DNA from: Membranipora membranacea
Lineage: Eukaryota; Bryozoa; Gymnolaemata; Cheilostomatida; Membraniporidae
NCBI GenBank assembly: GCA_914767715.1
Contig: OU612066.1
Coordinates: 15,133,001 to 15,197,000, forward strand
DNA length: 64,000 bases
Direction of reading: 5' to 3'
The notes below the pieces were generated by a model. It was not told where the DNA came from. It saw nothing but the letters and a program-made list of their open reading frames with translations, and searched no databases. Shown here piece after piece: positions 36,046 through 46,649 of the stretch. Position 1 is the stretch's first letter; every line of letters starts with the position of its first letter. A program made the translations under genes and the position numbers.

Positions 36046-39000
36046 ATGATTTGCCTCTGCGTTGAAGTTACTCTCATTTTGGCTGCTGTAAAAGATAGTT
36101 TGACTGGCCCCAGGTAAGGTATTGTAGTTAGTTACCTTTAGTTATAGTTTTGTACTGCGGCTTCTCCCTAATCATGTCAGACTAATCTCAGGTATCAAAT
36201 AATTATCTCCCCTCAGAACTCACCCTTAACTCGGAGTCAGACAACTCCAGTTATCACATTTTTGCCCGTTTGGCCTTTGAGTTCAGCTATGTGTTAGCAT
36301 CACTCGTTCTCTGGAGAATCCTTTCCTCCATTACTAAACCTGCAACTTTCAGATTGAGAAGCCCGAATCCTAACCACTACACCACCCTGCCATCCAAGTT
36401 TGCTTTGCCTGCCTGTAAACTGAAATTAAAACTGCAAGATTCTTTGTATGGATTGATCTTTTTCTTGTTTCACAGAATTACTCTGAATATGACAGAACAT
36501 AACTTCACCGACCCGACTAGAAATTTGCGAATAAATCGCCCCACAAGCATCGAATTAAGTTTAGAGTCTTATCAAACAGTTTTCTATTCAACAGTCAACG
36601 GTATTTACCATTGGGACATTTCACAGGGAAGGGAATCTTCAACAGAATTCATACAATGCGATGATGATGATGGTGACATCATGAGCTTTCTACAAATCAG
36701 CAGTAAAAAGTTTCTTGTTAGATTCAAGAATTCGTTGAAGGTGTATCAGACTGCTGACTATGTTATGAAGAATAACACAAAACAGGATACATTGGTGTGC
36801 AAAAAACATGGCTGCTGTAACCTATCTGGTGTAAGTTGCAGGCAGGACGAAACTCTAGATCTCGGACCCATTGCTGTAGATCACAGTTCCAAATCAGGAG
36901 TCCTCTATTATATAAATCACTCAACTCTCTATATGCAGGATCTCTCCATAGACGCGGCTGCCACAACATTTAACTTCAACAGCAAGGGTGGAAGCGCCAC
37001 AGCGATGACATTCAACAACGGCTACACAAAAGTGACTATTTTTTTCCATACAGGTACCAAAATTACCGCAAATCATTTCAACTTAGTGTCACAGGATTCG
37101 AGCCTCATGCAATTCCACGGATATGACAAACCTGTTGACAAAGCCATCTTAATGCAAGAAAGTCTACTTCTCTGTCGTTCAGCTGAAGATTTGCTGTTAA
37201 CTGACATGAAAACAGGCCTCTCTAGCTTTGTATTTGAAAGAACCCCCCACTTGCCACCATACAGCACCAACAACATTAGCCACGACACAATCAAGGTGGC
37301 AGCCATAGCAAGAAAGAAAAACCAGAATTCCCTACTAGCCTTCGACTTGGACTTAAAAGTGATAAAGCTAGAGTACACTGGTAAGTTGAGTATGTCTCAA
37401 TGTGACTAAATCAATAAAGACACAAATACGCAATAATGCTTATACAAAGATATCTTACATAGCATTACATGTCTAACTCATAGCATGCAGCAGCAGCAGC
37501 ATGCCTTTGATACCATTCATGTAGTTTACAAACCTTTTTTTTTAGTTGATAATATCCCTGATAATACTGTGGCCCAGAAAGCCGGATAAAACTAAACTTA
37601 TCTGCTGTGAATTTAATTTAAAAAGGCCTGAATTGAATTAAACATTTCATTGAATTTAATCAAACTTCTCTGCATCAAACTTTTCTGTTCTGCATCAAAC
37701 TCTTCTGTTCTGCATCAAACTTTTCTACTCTGCATCAAACTTTTCTACTCTGAATCAAACTTTTCCGCTCCATTGATATCAACCACCCTATATTATACAT
37801 TGCTGTATGTAGGTCCTCAGTCTACCAATAGTTCATAGTCAATAGGCTTTCATTTCAATCCATCATCGATGATTTGCAATAGAACTGCATGGCATGTCTT
37901 TATCAAGGCGAAAGTCACACAGCATGGACAATACGTTTCTCCCAAACATTTCGAACAGCTACCCTATAGGAGTTTAGTTCTCGCGGCAATTAGGATTCGC
38001 TTTTCGGTTGTTGCCTAGGATGCGAAATTTAGTGTAACTTAAATTAAACTCACCCACCATAGTTTCATAAACAATGTAGAATTATACAGGAAAACACCCT
38101 GCTTAAGCATGCAAGCTAGCATGGTGTAGTGGTCTAAGTGTCTGCCTTGCAATCGGATGGAGTTTTATGCCCTGGGTTCGTATCCCAAATAGAACATTTT
38201 TTTTTAATTTTCACTAGTAAGCCTACTAGCGAGATTTAGTACTGGTGAAATTTAGTACCAGGTCCAGATAGCGAAATTAAACTCTAGCTAAATTAAACTC
38301 CTATAGGGTATATCAGAAATCTCTATTTAAACTGGTTTATACAGGGAGACCCTCTGTTTGCTTTTCTCGACAGATTATTATTTCTTCATGTATGTTGGAT
38401 TCCAAACCCGTCCAGCACATAAATGTGAAAAATGAATCATCATAGAAATTGTTGATTGCCTCAACAGACAGAAAGTCTCATTCTCTTCGGACCCATCCTT
38501 TCACAAATTTCGTTAGGCTATACGCTGAAGCTAAGCTATTATCATGTATGAGTCTGAGTATGTATGAGTCAGATTGCTAAAAAAAATGTATAACATTCTG
38601 CTGATGCAAAGCATTAAAACCTCATAGAAAACAAAGAGCTGGCATCTGACCAGATTCAATTCTATTTCATGACACCTGCTCTTACTAAAATAATTACCCT
38701 AGTAGAGGCTGGCCCTTGCAAAAACCTCCGCACCACTTGGAATACTATTATTACATCTGTATATATTACCTAGGTAAAAACTCCCAGTAAATTTCCCTAA
38801 TGTATTGGGATGGTTTCTTAAACTGCAATTTTAGCTTGTCCATATTATCAAAGTAGAATTATCTCCTGTGTGGTTATGCAGCAACCCACTGGTGTGAATT
38901 GTCATGTTTGTATCAGTATCAATTAAAAGTTTGACAAATTGTCTGAAATTGTGGTATTAGGTCAGACTTGTGCTAACAGAATGAATTAGGTTTTCCGGTG

Positions 39001-41926
39001 AGGATTGTGGCCAGCAAAACCATAAGTCCATTTATTTGTAGTGACCTCACTTAGATTGCTGCAGAGTTCATATTGTCAAGCTAGCAGAAAGCAATGTCCA
39101 TACATTAATTGCTTCATTTTTTTTAAATGTTATATTGGTTACTATAGAAATTTCATGGAAATCGATTATTGGTAATGAGTGGAAGAATAAATTTTATGAC
39201 TTTACCATTAGTAAGATAGCAATAAAAATTCCCTTTTTGTATAGTATAAGAAAGATCTGAGGCCAGTCAGTCTAGGGCTGGTGATAAGCTGTTGCCCTTA
39301 GTATAGTAAAGGTGGCTATTAAAGGTTGTTCCCAAAAACTAGGCTTGTTCGCTGACTAACAAGAATGATAAGAGTAGTGGTTAGGCCCACAAATGAAATT
39401 GAAGTTTCATTGTGACTGTATATGACAAAAGGTCCCACTTGTAAGGATTTTCCATTTGGGAATTCAACAAATATTTATAAATGTATTGATTTCTTATACC
39501 TGTGTATTATTGAAATTCCCTGCTTAAAAACTTGTAGTTTATAAAGCTGAGGATAACAGCCGGTATGGTACCAAATCTTAAATAATAGACCTGCATGTTG
39601 GTATAAAATATTTGTACTGGGAACGCCCAAAAATAGCTGGTTACCCATCTTTCATCTTCCTTCTAACAAAATGTGCACCAAAATATTCTGTGAGGCAAAT
39701 TTGTAGATTGAGGACCTGCATACAGTAATACATAGTATATAGGTTGATATCAGTGGAGCGGAAAAGTTTGATTCAGAGTAGAAAAGTTTGATGCAGCAGA
39801 ACAAAAAGTTTGATGCAGAGTATAAAAGTTTGATGCAGAACAGAAACGTTTGATGCAGAATAGAAAAGTTTAATTCAGAGTAGACAAGTTTGATTAAGAG
39901 GAGAAAAGTTTGATGCAGAACTTGAAAGTTTGATGCAGAAAAGTTTAATGCAGAAAAGTTTGATTAAATTCACTGAAATGTTTAATTCAATTCAGGCCTT
40001 TTTTAAATTAAATTCACAGCAGATAAGTTTAATTTTATCCGGCTTTCTGGGCCACGGTATGATAATGCCAGCCCAGTGAGTGAAGTTCCAGATGTTCAAG
40101 CAGTCAAAAAATCAACAGAATATTATGGTAATGATTTTATGCTTGATTTAGTTTCTTTTTAATTTCAGAATATTGGTACAAAATGTTGATCGTTGTCTTC
40201 CTTGTGCAACAAAATAATAATCTGGTTTTGGATACCTTGTCCTAGCCAATTTGTTGGCTCAATAAGTGCCAACACATTGGCTAGCCTTATTATCCCCTCC
40301 ATACACATATTATTGCGCTTCCACTTTCTATTAAATTACTTTATGTTGCAGCTTTAGTCGGCTGCATTGTAGTTTTGGGGATGTTAGTAATTGGAATAGC
40401 TTTGGCTGGTCTGCTATACAAGATGAAAAAAAGAAGAAGCAGACAAGTTGCCTCGAAACCTCTTAATCAGAGAAGACAAAGAACGCGTACCGTTTCAGAC
40501 CATGTTTCAGGAGGTAAGTAGACAAAGCTGCTGTGTAGAATATAAAAAGTTGAAAATACACACATGCATTTTTCCAAGCCAGGAGGCAACACCCCTACAG
40601 CTGTAATCAGCAACCAAAAAGGTTTCAGGAGGAGAAAGTTAGGCCCTAACAATAAAATTGTAATTTATTGCAATTATTTGGCCTTTGATGCATATGAACT
40701 CTTTTTTGATTTTTACTTTCACAGGTATTGAACTCAACACACTTGATCAGACGGTTGTAGAACAAGGGATCGGTCAAGAACATGAGGAGCAGTTAGATGA
40801 GGGACAAGTCAAGAAAAAACCTCTTCCACCTCTGCCAATTCAATATAAACAACCTCCAGTGCACACGCGACCTAACGATGCCGAGGTGTCCGATGAGCCA
40901 TTCTATGAAGAGGAACTTCAACATGTAAATAGACCTATCAGTGTCCAGAGGCCTCCGTACGTACCACCTAGGGTATCACCCCTATCTAGAACGCACCTGC
41001 CTGTAGCTAGTGCATCGAGTTCCGATAAGGTATCTGGTACTCATACTGATGGCATTCACACTGAAGAATCACCGTACGCTGACAACCCTTGTGTTACTCC
41101 TGATAATTATGAACAGTATGTTGATTACGATTACGATTACGCTGTTGAACCAAATAGGCTGCCTAACTCTGTGGCTGAACCATATCAGTATAGACAACCT
41201 GTAATGCACACGCGACCTATTGATGCTGATGTGTTCGATGAGCCATTCTATGAAGAGGTACTTGAACAAGTGAATAGAACTGTCAACGTCCAGAGGCCCC
41301 CGTATGTTCCACCTAGGATTCCACCCCGGCCTACTATGCCCCTGCCTGTAGATGGTGCATCGAGTTCTGATGAGGTTTCTAATTCAAACTTTTCTGGTAC
41401 TCATACTGATGGCATTCAAACTGAGGAATCACCGTACTGTGACAATTCTTGTGCTACTCCTGATAATGGTGAACAGTATGTTGATAACGATTACGATTAC
41501 GCTGTTGAACCAAATAGGCTGCCTAAATCTGTGGCCGAACAAAATCAGTATAGACAACCTGTAGTGCACACACAACCTATTGATGCTGATGTGTCTGATG
41601 AGCCGTACTATGAAGAGGTACTGGAACATGTAAACAGACCTGTCAATGTTCCGGGGCGCCCATACGTTCCACTCAGCATATCACCACTGCCTAGTACGCC
41701 CCTGCCTGAAATTAGTGCATTGAGTTCTGATGAGGTTTCTGATACTCATTCTGATGACCTACACACTGAAGAATCGCCGTACTCTAACAATCCTTGTGTT
41801 TCTCATGATAATGATGCAGAGTATGTTGAACCAAGTACGCTGTCTAACTCTGTGGCTGAACCATCAATTACCTGGTGTTTGTTTAAAAGTGCGCTGTCTG
41901 ACATTTTAGAAGGATTATCAGCATAA
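36046..41926 (+). CDS. Predicted single-pass membrane protein with a repeated phosphotyrosine/SH3-ligand tail
   Basis: Exons: 36046-36113, 36476-37380, (a split 81-bp exon, 37546-37563 plus 40065-40127), 40352-40513, 40725-41926. Skipping the split exon keeps the frame and gives 778 residues. Exon 1 encodes a signal peptide (MICLCVEVTLILAAV). Exon 2 gives about 300 extracellular residues with several N-glycosylation sites (NFT, NNT, NHS) and beta-propeller-like segments (TVFYSTVNGIYHWDIS, GPIAVDHSSKSGVLYYIN) that recall YWTD/LDLR-B blades, a tentative call. Exon 4 encodes the TM segment (ALVGCIVVLGMLVIGIALAG) and a KMKKRRSR stop-transfer. The tail has PLPPLP, then three repeats of 115-120 residues (periods 345 and 360 bp), each with an FYEE(V/E) or YYEEV Src-SH2-like site, a PYVPP(R) or PYVPL proline motif and ESPY.(D/N)N(P/S)C. 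It is likely a receptor feeding a Src-type kinase/adaptor pathway (inference). Poly(A) signal at 41963-41968. Confidence 0.72.
36290..36405 (-). repeat. Possible minus-strand SINE in intron 1 of the membrane-protein gene
   Basis: The reverse complement of 36370-36405 reads GGTGGTGTAGTGGTTAGGAT, a good A-box-like start, but the B box is degenerate. An open frame runs through this and into exon 2; the splice acceptor at 36474-36475 and the composition change suggest that part is intron. Confidence 0.35.
37564..40060. mobile_element. 2.5-kb inverted-repeat DNA element inserted into an exon
   Basis: The ends ATACTGTGGCCCAGAAAGCC (37564) and the complement ending CTGGGCCACGGTAT (40060) are inverted. 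Arms run about 37564-37826 and 39702-40060 and contain tandem units of the type AAAAGTTTGATGCAGAA (the right arm has more units). GATA flanks both sides (37560-37563, 40061-40064). Removing the element and one GATA rejoins an in-frame 81-bp exon of the membrane-protein gene. The inside has no transposase and hosts a nested element (37960-38310) and a repeat shared with 28755-28990, so it is non-autonomous. The superfamily is unclear; a 4-bp duplication is unusual and may be incomplete. Confidence 0.8.
37960..38310. mobile_element. Nested 350-bp MITE with a tRNA-like centre
   Basis: The ends TACCCTATAGGAGTTTA (37960) and TAAACTCCTATAGGGTA (to 38310) are perfect inverted repeats. Inside, about 38114-38195, lie an A-box-like GCATGGTGTAGTGGTCTAAG and a B-box-like GGGTTCGTATCCC, so a tRNA-derived sequence sits within the element. 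It lies in the left half of the 2.5-kb element and so inserted after it, or was carried with it. Confidence 0.65.
40855..41870 (+). repeat. Three in-frame tail repeats in the membrane-protein gene
   Basis: Repeat units begin near CGACCTAACGATGCC (40868), CGACCTATTGATGCTGATG (41213) and CAACCTATTGATGCTGATG (41573). Spacings are 345 and 360 bp, the difference being five extra codons (SNSNF) in unit 2. All units stay in frame. Tyrosine and proline motifs are conserved while spacers drift, which suggests selection on the motifs. Confidence 0.9.
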
Positions 41927-41968
41927 TTAGTATAGAGAATGCTAACCCTTCTATAGTATTCAAATAAA

Positions 41969-44317
41969 TAGACTGGCTTTTTAAATTGGAAAATGAAATT
42001 TTTTTGTACATTGGGTTTTGATTATGTTTTACTCTATTTTGTAAATATAATTATATATTATTTTGTACAGGTTTTTTTTCTTGGTTAACCAGTTAATTTA
42101 TCCTTCGATTATCAGAATACTGAGTGAGTTTTCTTAAATCTATGATAACTTGTTACCGGTTTCGATGCATTTTATTTTTTTGATCTAAAGTTTCAATTAT
42201 TTTTGAATGTATTTTTTTGTGCCTATGGTAAACCCTTCAAACCATACTTTAGCGTCACGTAATATTATCATCAAAAATTGTCTGAATACACACATACACA
42301 CATAAACCAATATTCAAACCAACAACTGGACCTCAATAAATATGTTCAAAGAATAGTTTTGAAAGTAGTTTCGATGATAATGTCATAGGCTTGATCAAGT
42401 TTGATGCTATTTTCTTGCGTTTGGAGTTTGAGTTATTTCATGGCTTGGATTTTCCATATTATATACTCATATTCTATATATCATTCAATACTCTTGCATT
42501 AGCTCAATCATCAATTCAGTCTGCAAACCATAGGCGGCCATAGAAGGGCTTCACAGAACAATTTCAATAGCCTGTAACGCTATATCTTTCACAAATATTT
42601 CCTAACAAGTCAACACCTCATCAAAGCGACTCCACCCAAGCTGTTAATTGAAATTAAGGTTTCCAGCCAATACCCAGACTGCCCTATTCCAGCATTATTA
42701 TTGGGATCACATTTATTGACTCATGAGAGAGAGATTTAGTCTGGTGATTACCTAAGTTTTTAACCATCGCGTTTCCACACACACACATATTCACTATGGT
42801 TCCATGTGTCGATTTTGTAAGGATTTCGGGAGTAATCGCCCCATGGAAACGTCATTAAAGTCAAATTCCGATTGTGACGAATGAATTTTTGGACACGAAT
42901 AGCCATACCGTGTTTATTCAACCCATTTCCTAATTGGCGGCGTGGCTGAATGGTTAGCGCGCTTGCACACAATGCCTTCAAAGAGATTCTTTTCTTGTTT
43001 TTCCCATCATGGGAATGGTTAGAATCCACTGGATTCTAACCGTTCGAAATTGGAGTGAACCACAAAATCATAGCATGGAACCATAGTGATTGTGTCTTGA
43101 AAAGGCAATACATAGCACCATACAAAAGTGTTTTGCATTGTATTTTGCCTTCCATTGTTTGAACGTTATAGTCAGAGTTAATCTTTCCCTCTGACGTCTG
43201 AACAATAATAAGCAGGCTAAAAATTTGCTCTTATTGCCAGGATTTGTCAGGTGAAGAAAAAGTGTATTTTTTGAGAGGTCTTTTTATTGGGTAGCGCTGA
43301 TAATTCACACCCAACACTCCCTCCTTACTCCTTAGTTATCAGTTATGCAACCTACGATGAATCACTTATTTTCTTGTTAATTTCTTCTTTTTTGCAGAAG
43401 ATCACTTGACTTTTGGTGTGGGGTTTTGCAGTTTAGAGCATATGTGGCAAAATTGCATCGTTTATTTTTTGCCAGAATTTCGATTGAATGACAGGTGAAG
43501 TTGATGATTAGCGCCGATATCTTTCTCTCAAGTAGTTTAGTTTAGTTTAGTATATTGAAGCATTCAGTGTCAAATATTGATAAAGACAAATGCGAACAAT
43601 GTTAAAAATTATATAGAAACTATACTAATAAGAATATGGCATAAAATAAAAAGATCAAAGGTTATCAGAATACTTCATCAAAAATTGAAAGAAGGATTTG
43701 TCACATTTAGCAGTTCTACAGAGGTTTGGTCCAAAAAAACCTGCAAGACAGTAGACAGTGAGTGTCAGCAGCTGTGTTTATGAATATCTTGGTGTCCTAA
43801 TAAAGGCCTGTTTTGCATCATTTTCTTCTTTGCTGTGGGGTTTATACTGATGGGTTTGAACACTCTAAACAACAATGGGAGATTTTTAGCGGCCAACATT
43901 TTTTACCAGCTTAGTGGTAAAACCTGTTTCACCATTAATGATGTGGTTTCTACCAAGAAGTCTATTGTTTATCAGTTTTTGTCATAATATATGTACTTAT
44001 GAAAGGTAGATGATTTCTTAGATGGCCATTATCAAAAGCGTCTTACCTAAAACTTAAATTCCCTTATTTGGTATATGAAATACCTGTCGGGTTACTTGTA
44101 TGCTGGCTGTTGATCAAATATTCGATAGTTCGAGAAGTTATAGTAATTACATTTTATACTTTTTATTTATATGACAGGCAATATCACCTAATATATCTGT
44201 CAGAAAATTAAGTAGACAAAATCAAAATTAAATATGTGTGAAGCGGCTCCCTTCTTTAGCCATGGTAAAACAGGTAAAGCATGGTGCATAGCTATTGCAC
44301 ATCCATAGTGGTGAAGA
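41969..44317. other. Intergenic stretch with a SINE remnant and a small hairpin
   Basis: No gene seen. At about 42937-42975 an A-box-like GTGGCTGAATGGTTAGCGCG (as in tRNA-Leu/Ser) starts a tRNA-derived fragment, followed by the CTTTTCTTGTTTTTCCC block shared with 29195-29235. A perfect 11-bp hairpin (GGTTAGAATCC..GGATTCTAACC) lies at 43017-43041. The minus-strand open frame 42760-43029 across it looks fortuitous. Confidence 0.45.
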
Positions 44318-44605
44318 TTGTGCCTCTATATGTGCCACCAGACCAAGGTTGCCTCTTCCACAGTATGATAATTCTTCAGGGCTCTCAGACTCAGCACCCC
44401 AACCCTATTGTGCTACATACACACACATCAGCTATGGATCAATCTTCTACGGAACAAAACCAGGAAAAGTCACCATGTTGTGACAATCCATCTTTTCACC
44501 TTGACCTCTCTGAGGCTGAGTATGTACAGGATAATGATATCAAGCCTGCGTCTGTGTACAAGAATTCAGTGGATAAACTCGAATTTTCAGGTTTCTTTAC
44601 TACTA
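44318..44605 (+). pseudogene. Decayed copy of the membrane-protein tail repeat
   Basis: The translation switches frame but keeps the order of the tail repeat: VPLYVPP, then (in another frame) PRLPLPQYDNSSGLSDSAP, then (back) EKSPCCDNPSF and EAEYVQDND followed by YKNSVDK. Compare PYVPPR, LPVDGASSSDEVS, EESPYCDNSC and EQYVDND in the intact gene 2.4 kb upstream. At least two frame changes are needed and the SPY tyrosine has become Cys, so it is a relic of a duplicated last exon. Confidence 0.55.
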
Positions 44606-45444
44606 TGGCTTTATATTTTTTGAGGTACGAGTCTGTGCAAGCTAAAGCATATAGCATGATATCGCCGAATTCAATATAATATACTTTATGTTGAGACACA
44701 GGGGTCCTAGGATTTTATCAGAACTTGGTACATTGATCAAACACAGTTCCCACACATCAGATCCAAAATATCCAAAATTGTGGTTTCTATGGCAATTTGT
44801 ATTTTTTACTCTAATTTACTGCAACAAGAAAGAGTTATCGAAATTTATGAATGAACATAGCTTTCTCCACAATAACACCATGTTTGACGCAACGCTATTT
44901 CTACAACCGTAACAAAACTCTACTACAGACAATTAGTAGTCCTCACTGATACATTCATATCATCATTCCTAACTAATTAGCTTCTGGTCCTCATGCTCTT
45001 ATTGCCAGCTTTTTTGAATCAGAGCATAAATATTTTGGATTTGAATATTGAAGTTTATTTTCAACAAATTTTCACATACAAACGAAACTGCAACATTTTT
45101 CTAAACAAACATTGATCAGAATACGCAACTACATATCCTGTTACACTATATACATTTTGTACATTGCACACCACATTGTCTTATCAATATGTGCTCATCA
45201 TGATTATTACTATGATCTTATTCCAACTAATTTTACTACATCTTCATGCCATTTTATTAGCTTCTCTCTCAACCCCCCTCTCCTTTTCATAGGGAAAGCT
45301 AACTACGGTAAAATGGTCTGAAGCTGTGGGTAAATCATAGCATCAAAAAAATTCTCTCTCTATCAAATCCAGCAATAACACAAATACAATAAGGATGATC
45401 AAAGATGTCTAACAAACCAGAACCTGGTAAAAATAGTCATGCTG

Positions 45445-46536
45445 TCATCGTAATGTCCTTTGTCCCGTAATGTCATTGATGAGGCAAATGGCTTCTGCGG
45501 CAGACTTTTGCGCGATATACAGAGAATATGGAGCCTTGTACTCCAACAAAAACCTTTCACCGTTACTGCAGCCAATTCCATCAGGTGATCCAGCCATGGA
45601 TTGGTGGATGATGTGGGCATGCAGGGAAGGACGCTCTATTTCCACACCTGCCAATCTTCTTTTCATCTCAGTTTCAACATTGATCTCCATGGATTTCCCA
45701 TACTCTGTAGCCTCATTTCCCCGGAACAAAGAATACTGTATAGTAGTGTCTTCACCAGGTTTGATGGGTCTGTTTCTGAAACACATAACAAAAGAAGTCC
45801 TAATCAAAAGTAATAAAAGCTATTTGATATATTAATATTGTGAACTTTGTCTTACTGTCATTAGTAGTCATTTTAAAACCAAATAGCACAGCATTCTGGA
45901 GTAAAAAAAATTTCACCTGCACAAATTGAGTAATGATAGCGGCAGAAGGGTAAATTATCTCTCCAATCTCATGGACTTTTGGGATGCCATCATACCCATT
46001 GAACTCACCCTTCTTTTAAAGATTTTCCCATAGTTGGAACTTGGTACTCAGAGTCTGCGCTCCCCCAACCATTCCTCAGTTGTTTGGTTAGTTGGTGGTA
46101 CAACTGTACTGACATCCTTGTAGAACTCTTTCATAGTATCTAGAAGCAAATCATCTGGTAGATCTGTCCCCAGCATCTGGCAGTTTGGGCCGTAGTCTTT
46201 GCCTAAAAAATAAAATCAACTACTGCAAAATTGCAATAAGCATAAGTAGTCAAAAATCAAGACAGATGATTGTCAATCATGGCTTGGATAGGTTTCTAGA
46301 CAAATTAAAACCTTATTTTTTACTGTCTTTATTCCATGCTTCTAGCAAGTGACTGATTGTGATGTTGGTGGCACCCATAGTGCATATTTGGTGATTTATT
46401 CTACAAAATTAACAATTATTATGGTAGCTTACATTGTTCCTTTAGTTCTTTTCTGGAAGATTTTTTTCTTCATCTTTTTGAATCTTGTTGCCGGCATGTT
46501 TTGAACCTTGGCGTCACTGGCCCTCTTATTCACCAT
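45445..46536 (-). pseudogene. YqaJ/lambda-exonuclease-like domain gene, broken
   Basis: Reads right to left. A first basic exon candidate is 46536-46433 (start MVNKRASDAKVQ). A middle segment, 46202-46009, encodes LPDDLLLDTMKEFYKD, then TEEWLGERRL, a TGA stop, and VPSSNYGKI in the same frame. The last segment (open frame 45807-45445) enters the domain after an acceptor near 45781, with GNEATEYGKSMEI, the acidic nuclease core SPDG and E-x-K (LEYKAPYS). These are the YqaJ recombinase/exonuclease hallmarks, seen in phages and in many invertebrate transposon-associated genes. The stop before SSNYG and a phase mismatch between the first two segments indicate a pseudogene, unless the exon model is wrong. 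There is no sign of the missing upstream domains. Confidence 0.6.
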
Positions 46537-46649
46537 AATATATCTAAAATGAGGATGTTATAATGTAGTATTTTTCAACAAATAAATATTGCCAATATTT
46601 CCAAAACAAAAATTGAACAATACCTTCGCAACAAAAAACATGCTACATC

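Noticed and set aside
36270-36475. The open frame of membrane-protein exon 2 extends upstream to a Met at 36270
   Set aside because: A clear acceptor (TTTCTTGTTTCACAG) ends at 36475, the upstream part looks SINE-derived, and the exon at 36046-36113 supplies a signal peptide in the right phase.
37675-37760. CRISPR-like regular repeats in the left arm of the 2.5-kb element
   Set aside because: They are short tandem units (CATCAAACTTTTCT-type) without spacers, mirrored in the right arm, in a eukaryotic genome.
42760-43029. Minus-strand 89-codon frame
   Set aside because: It runs across a SINE remnant and a hairpin; no motif or splice support.
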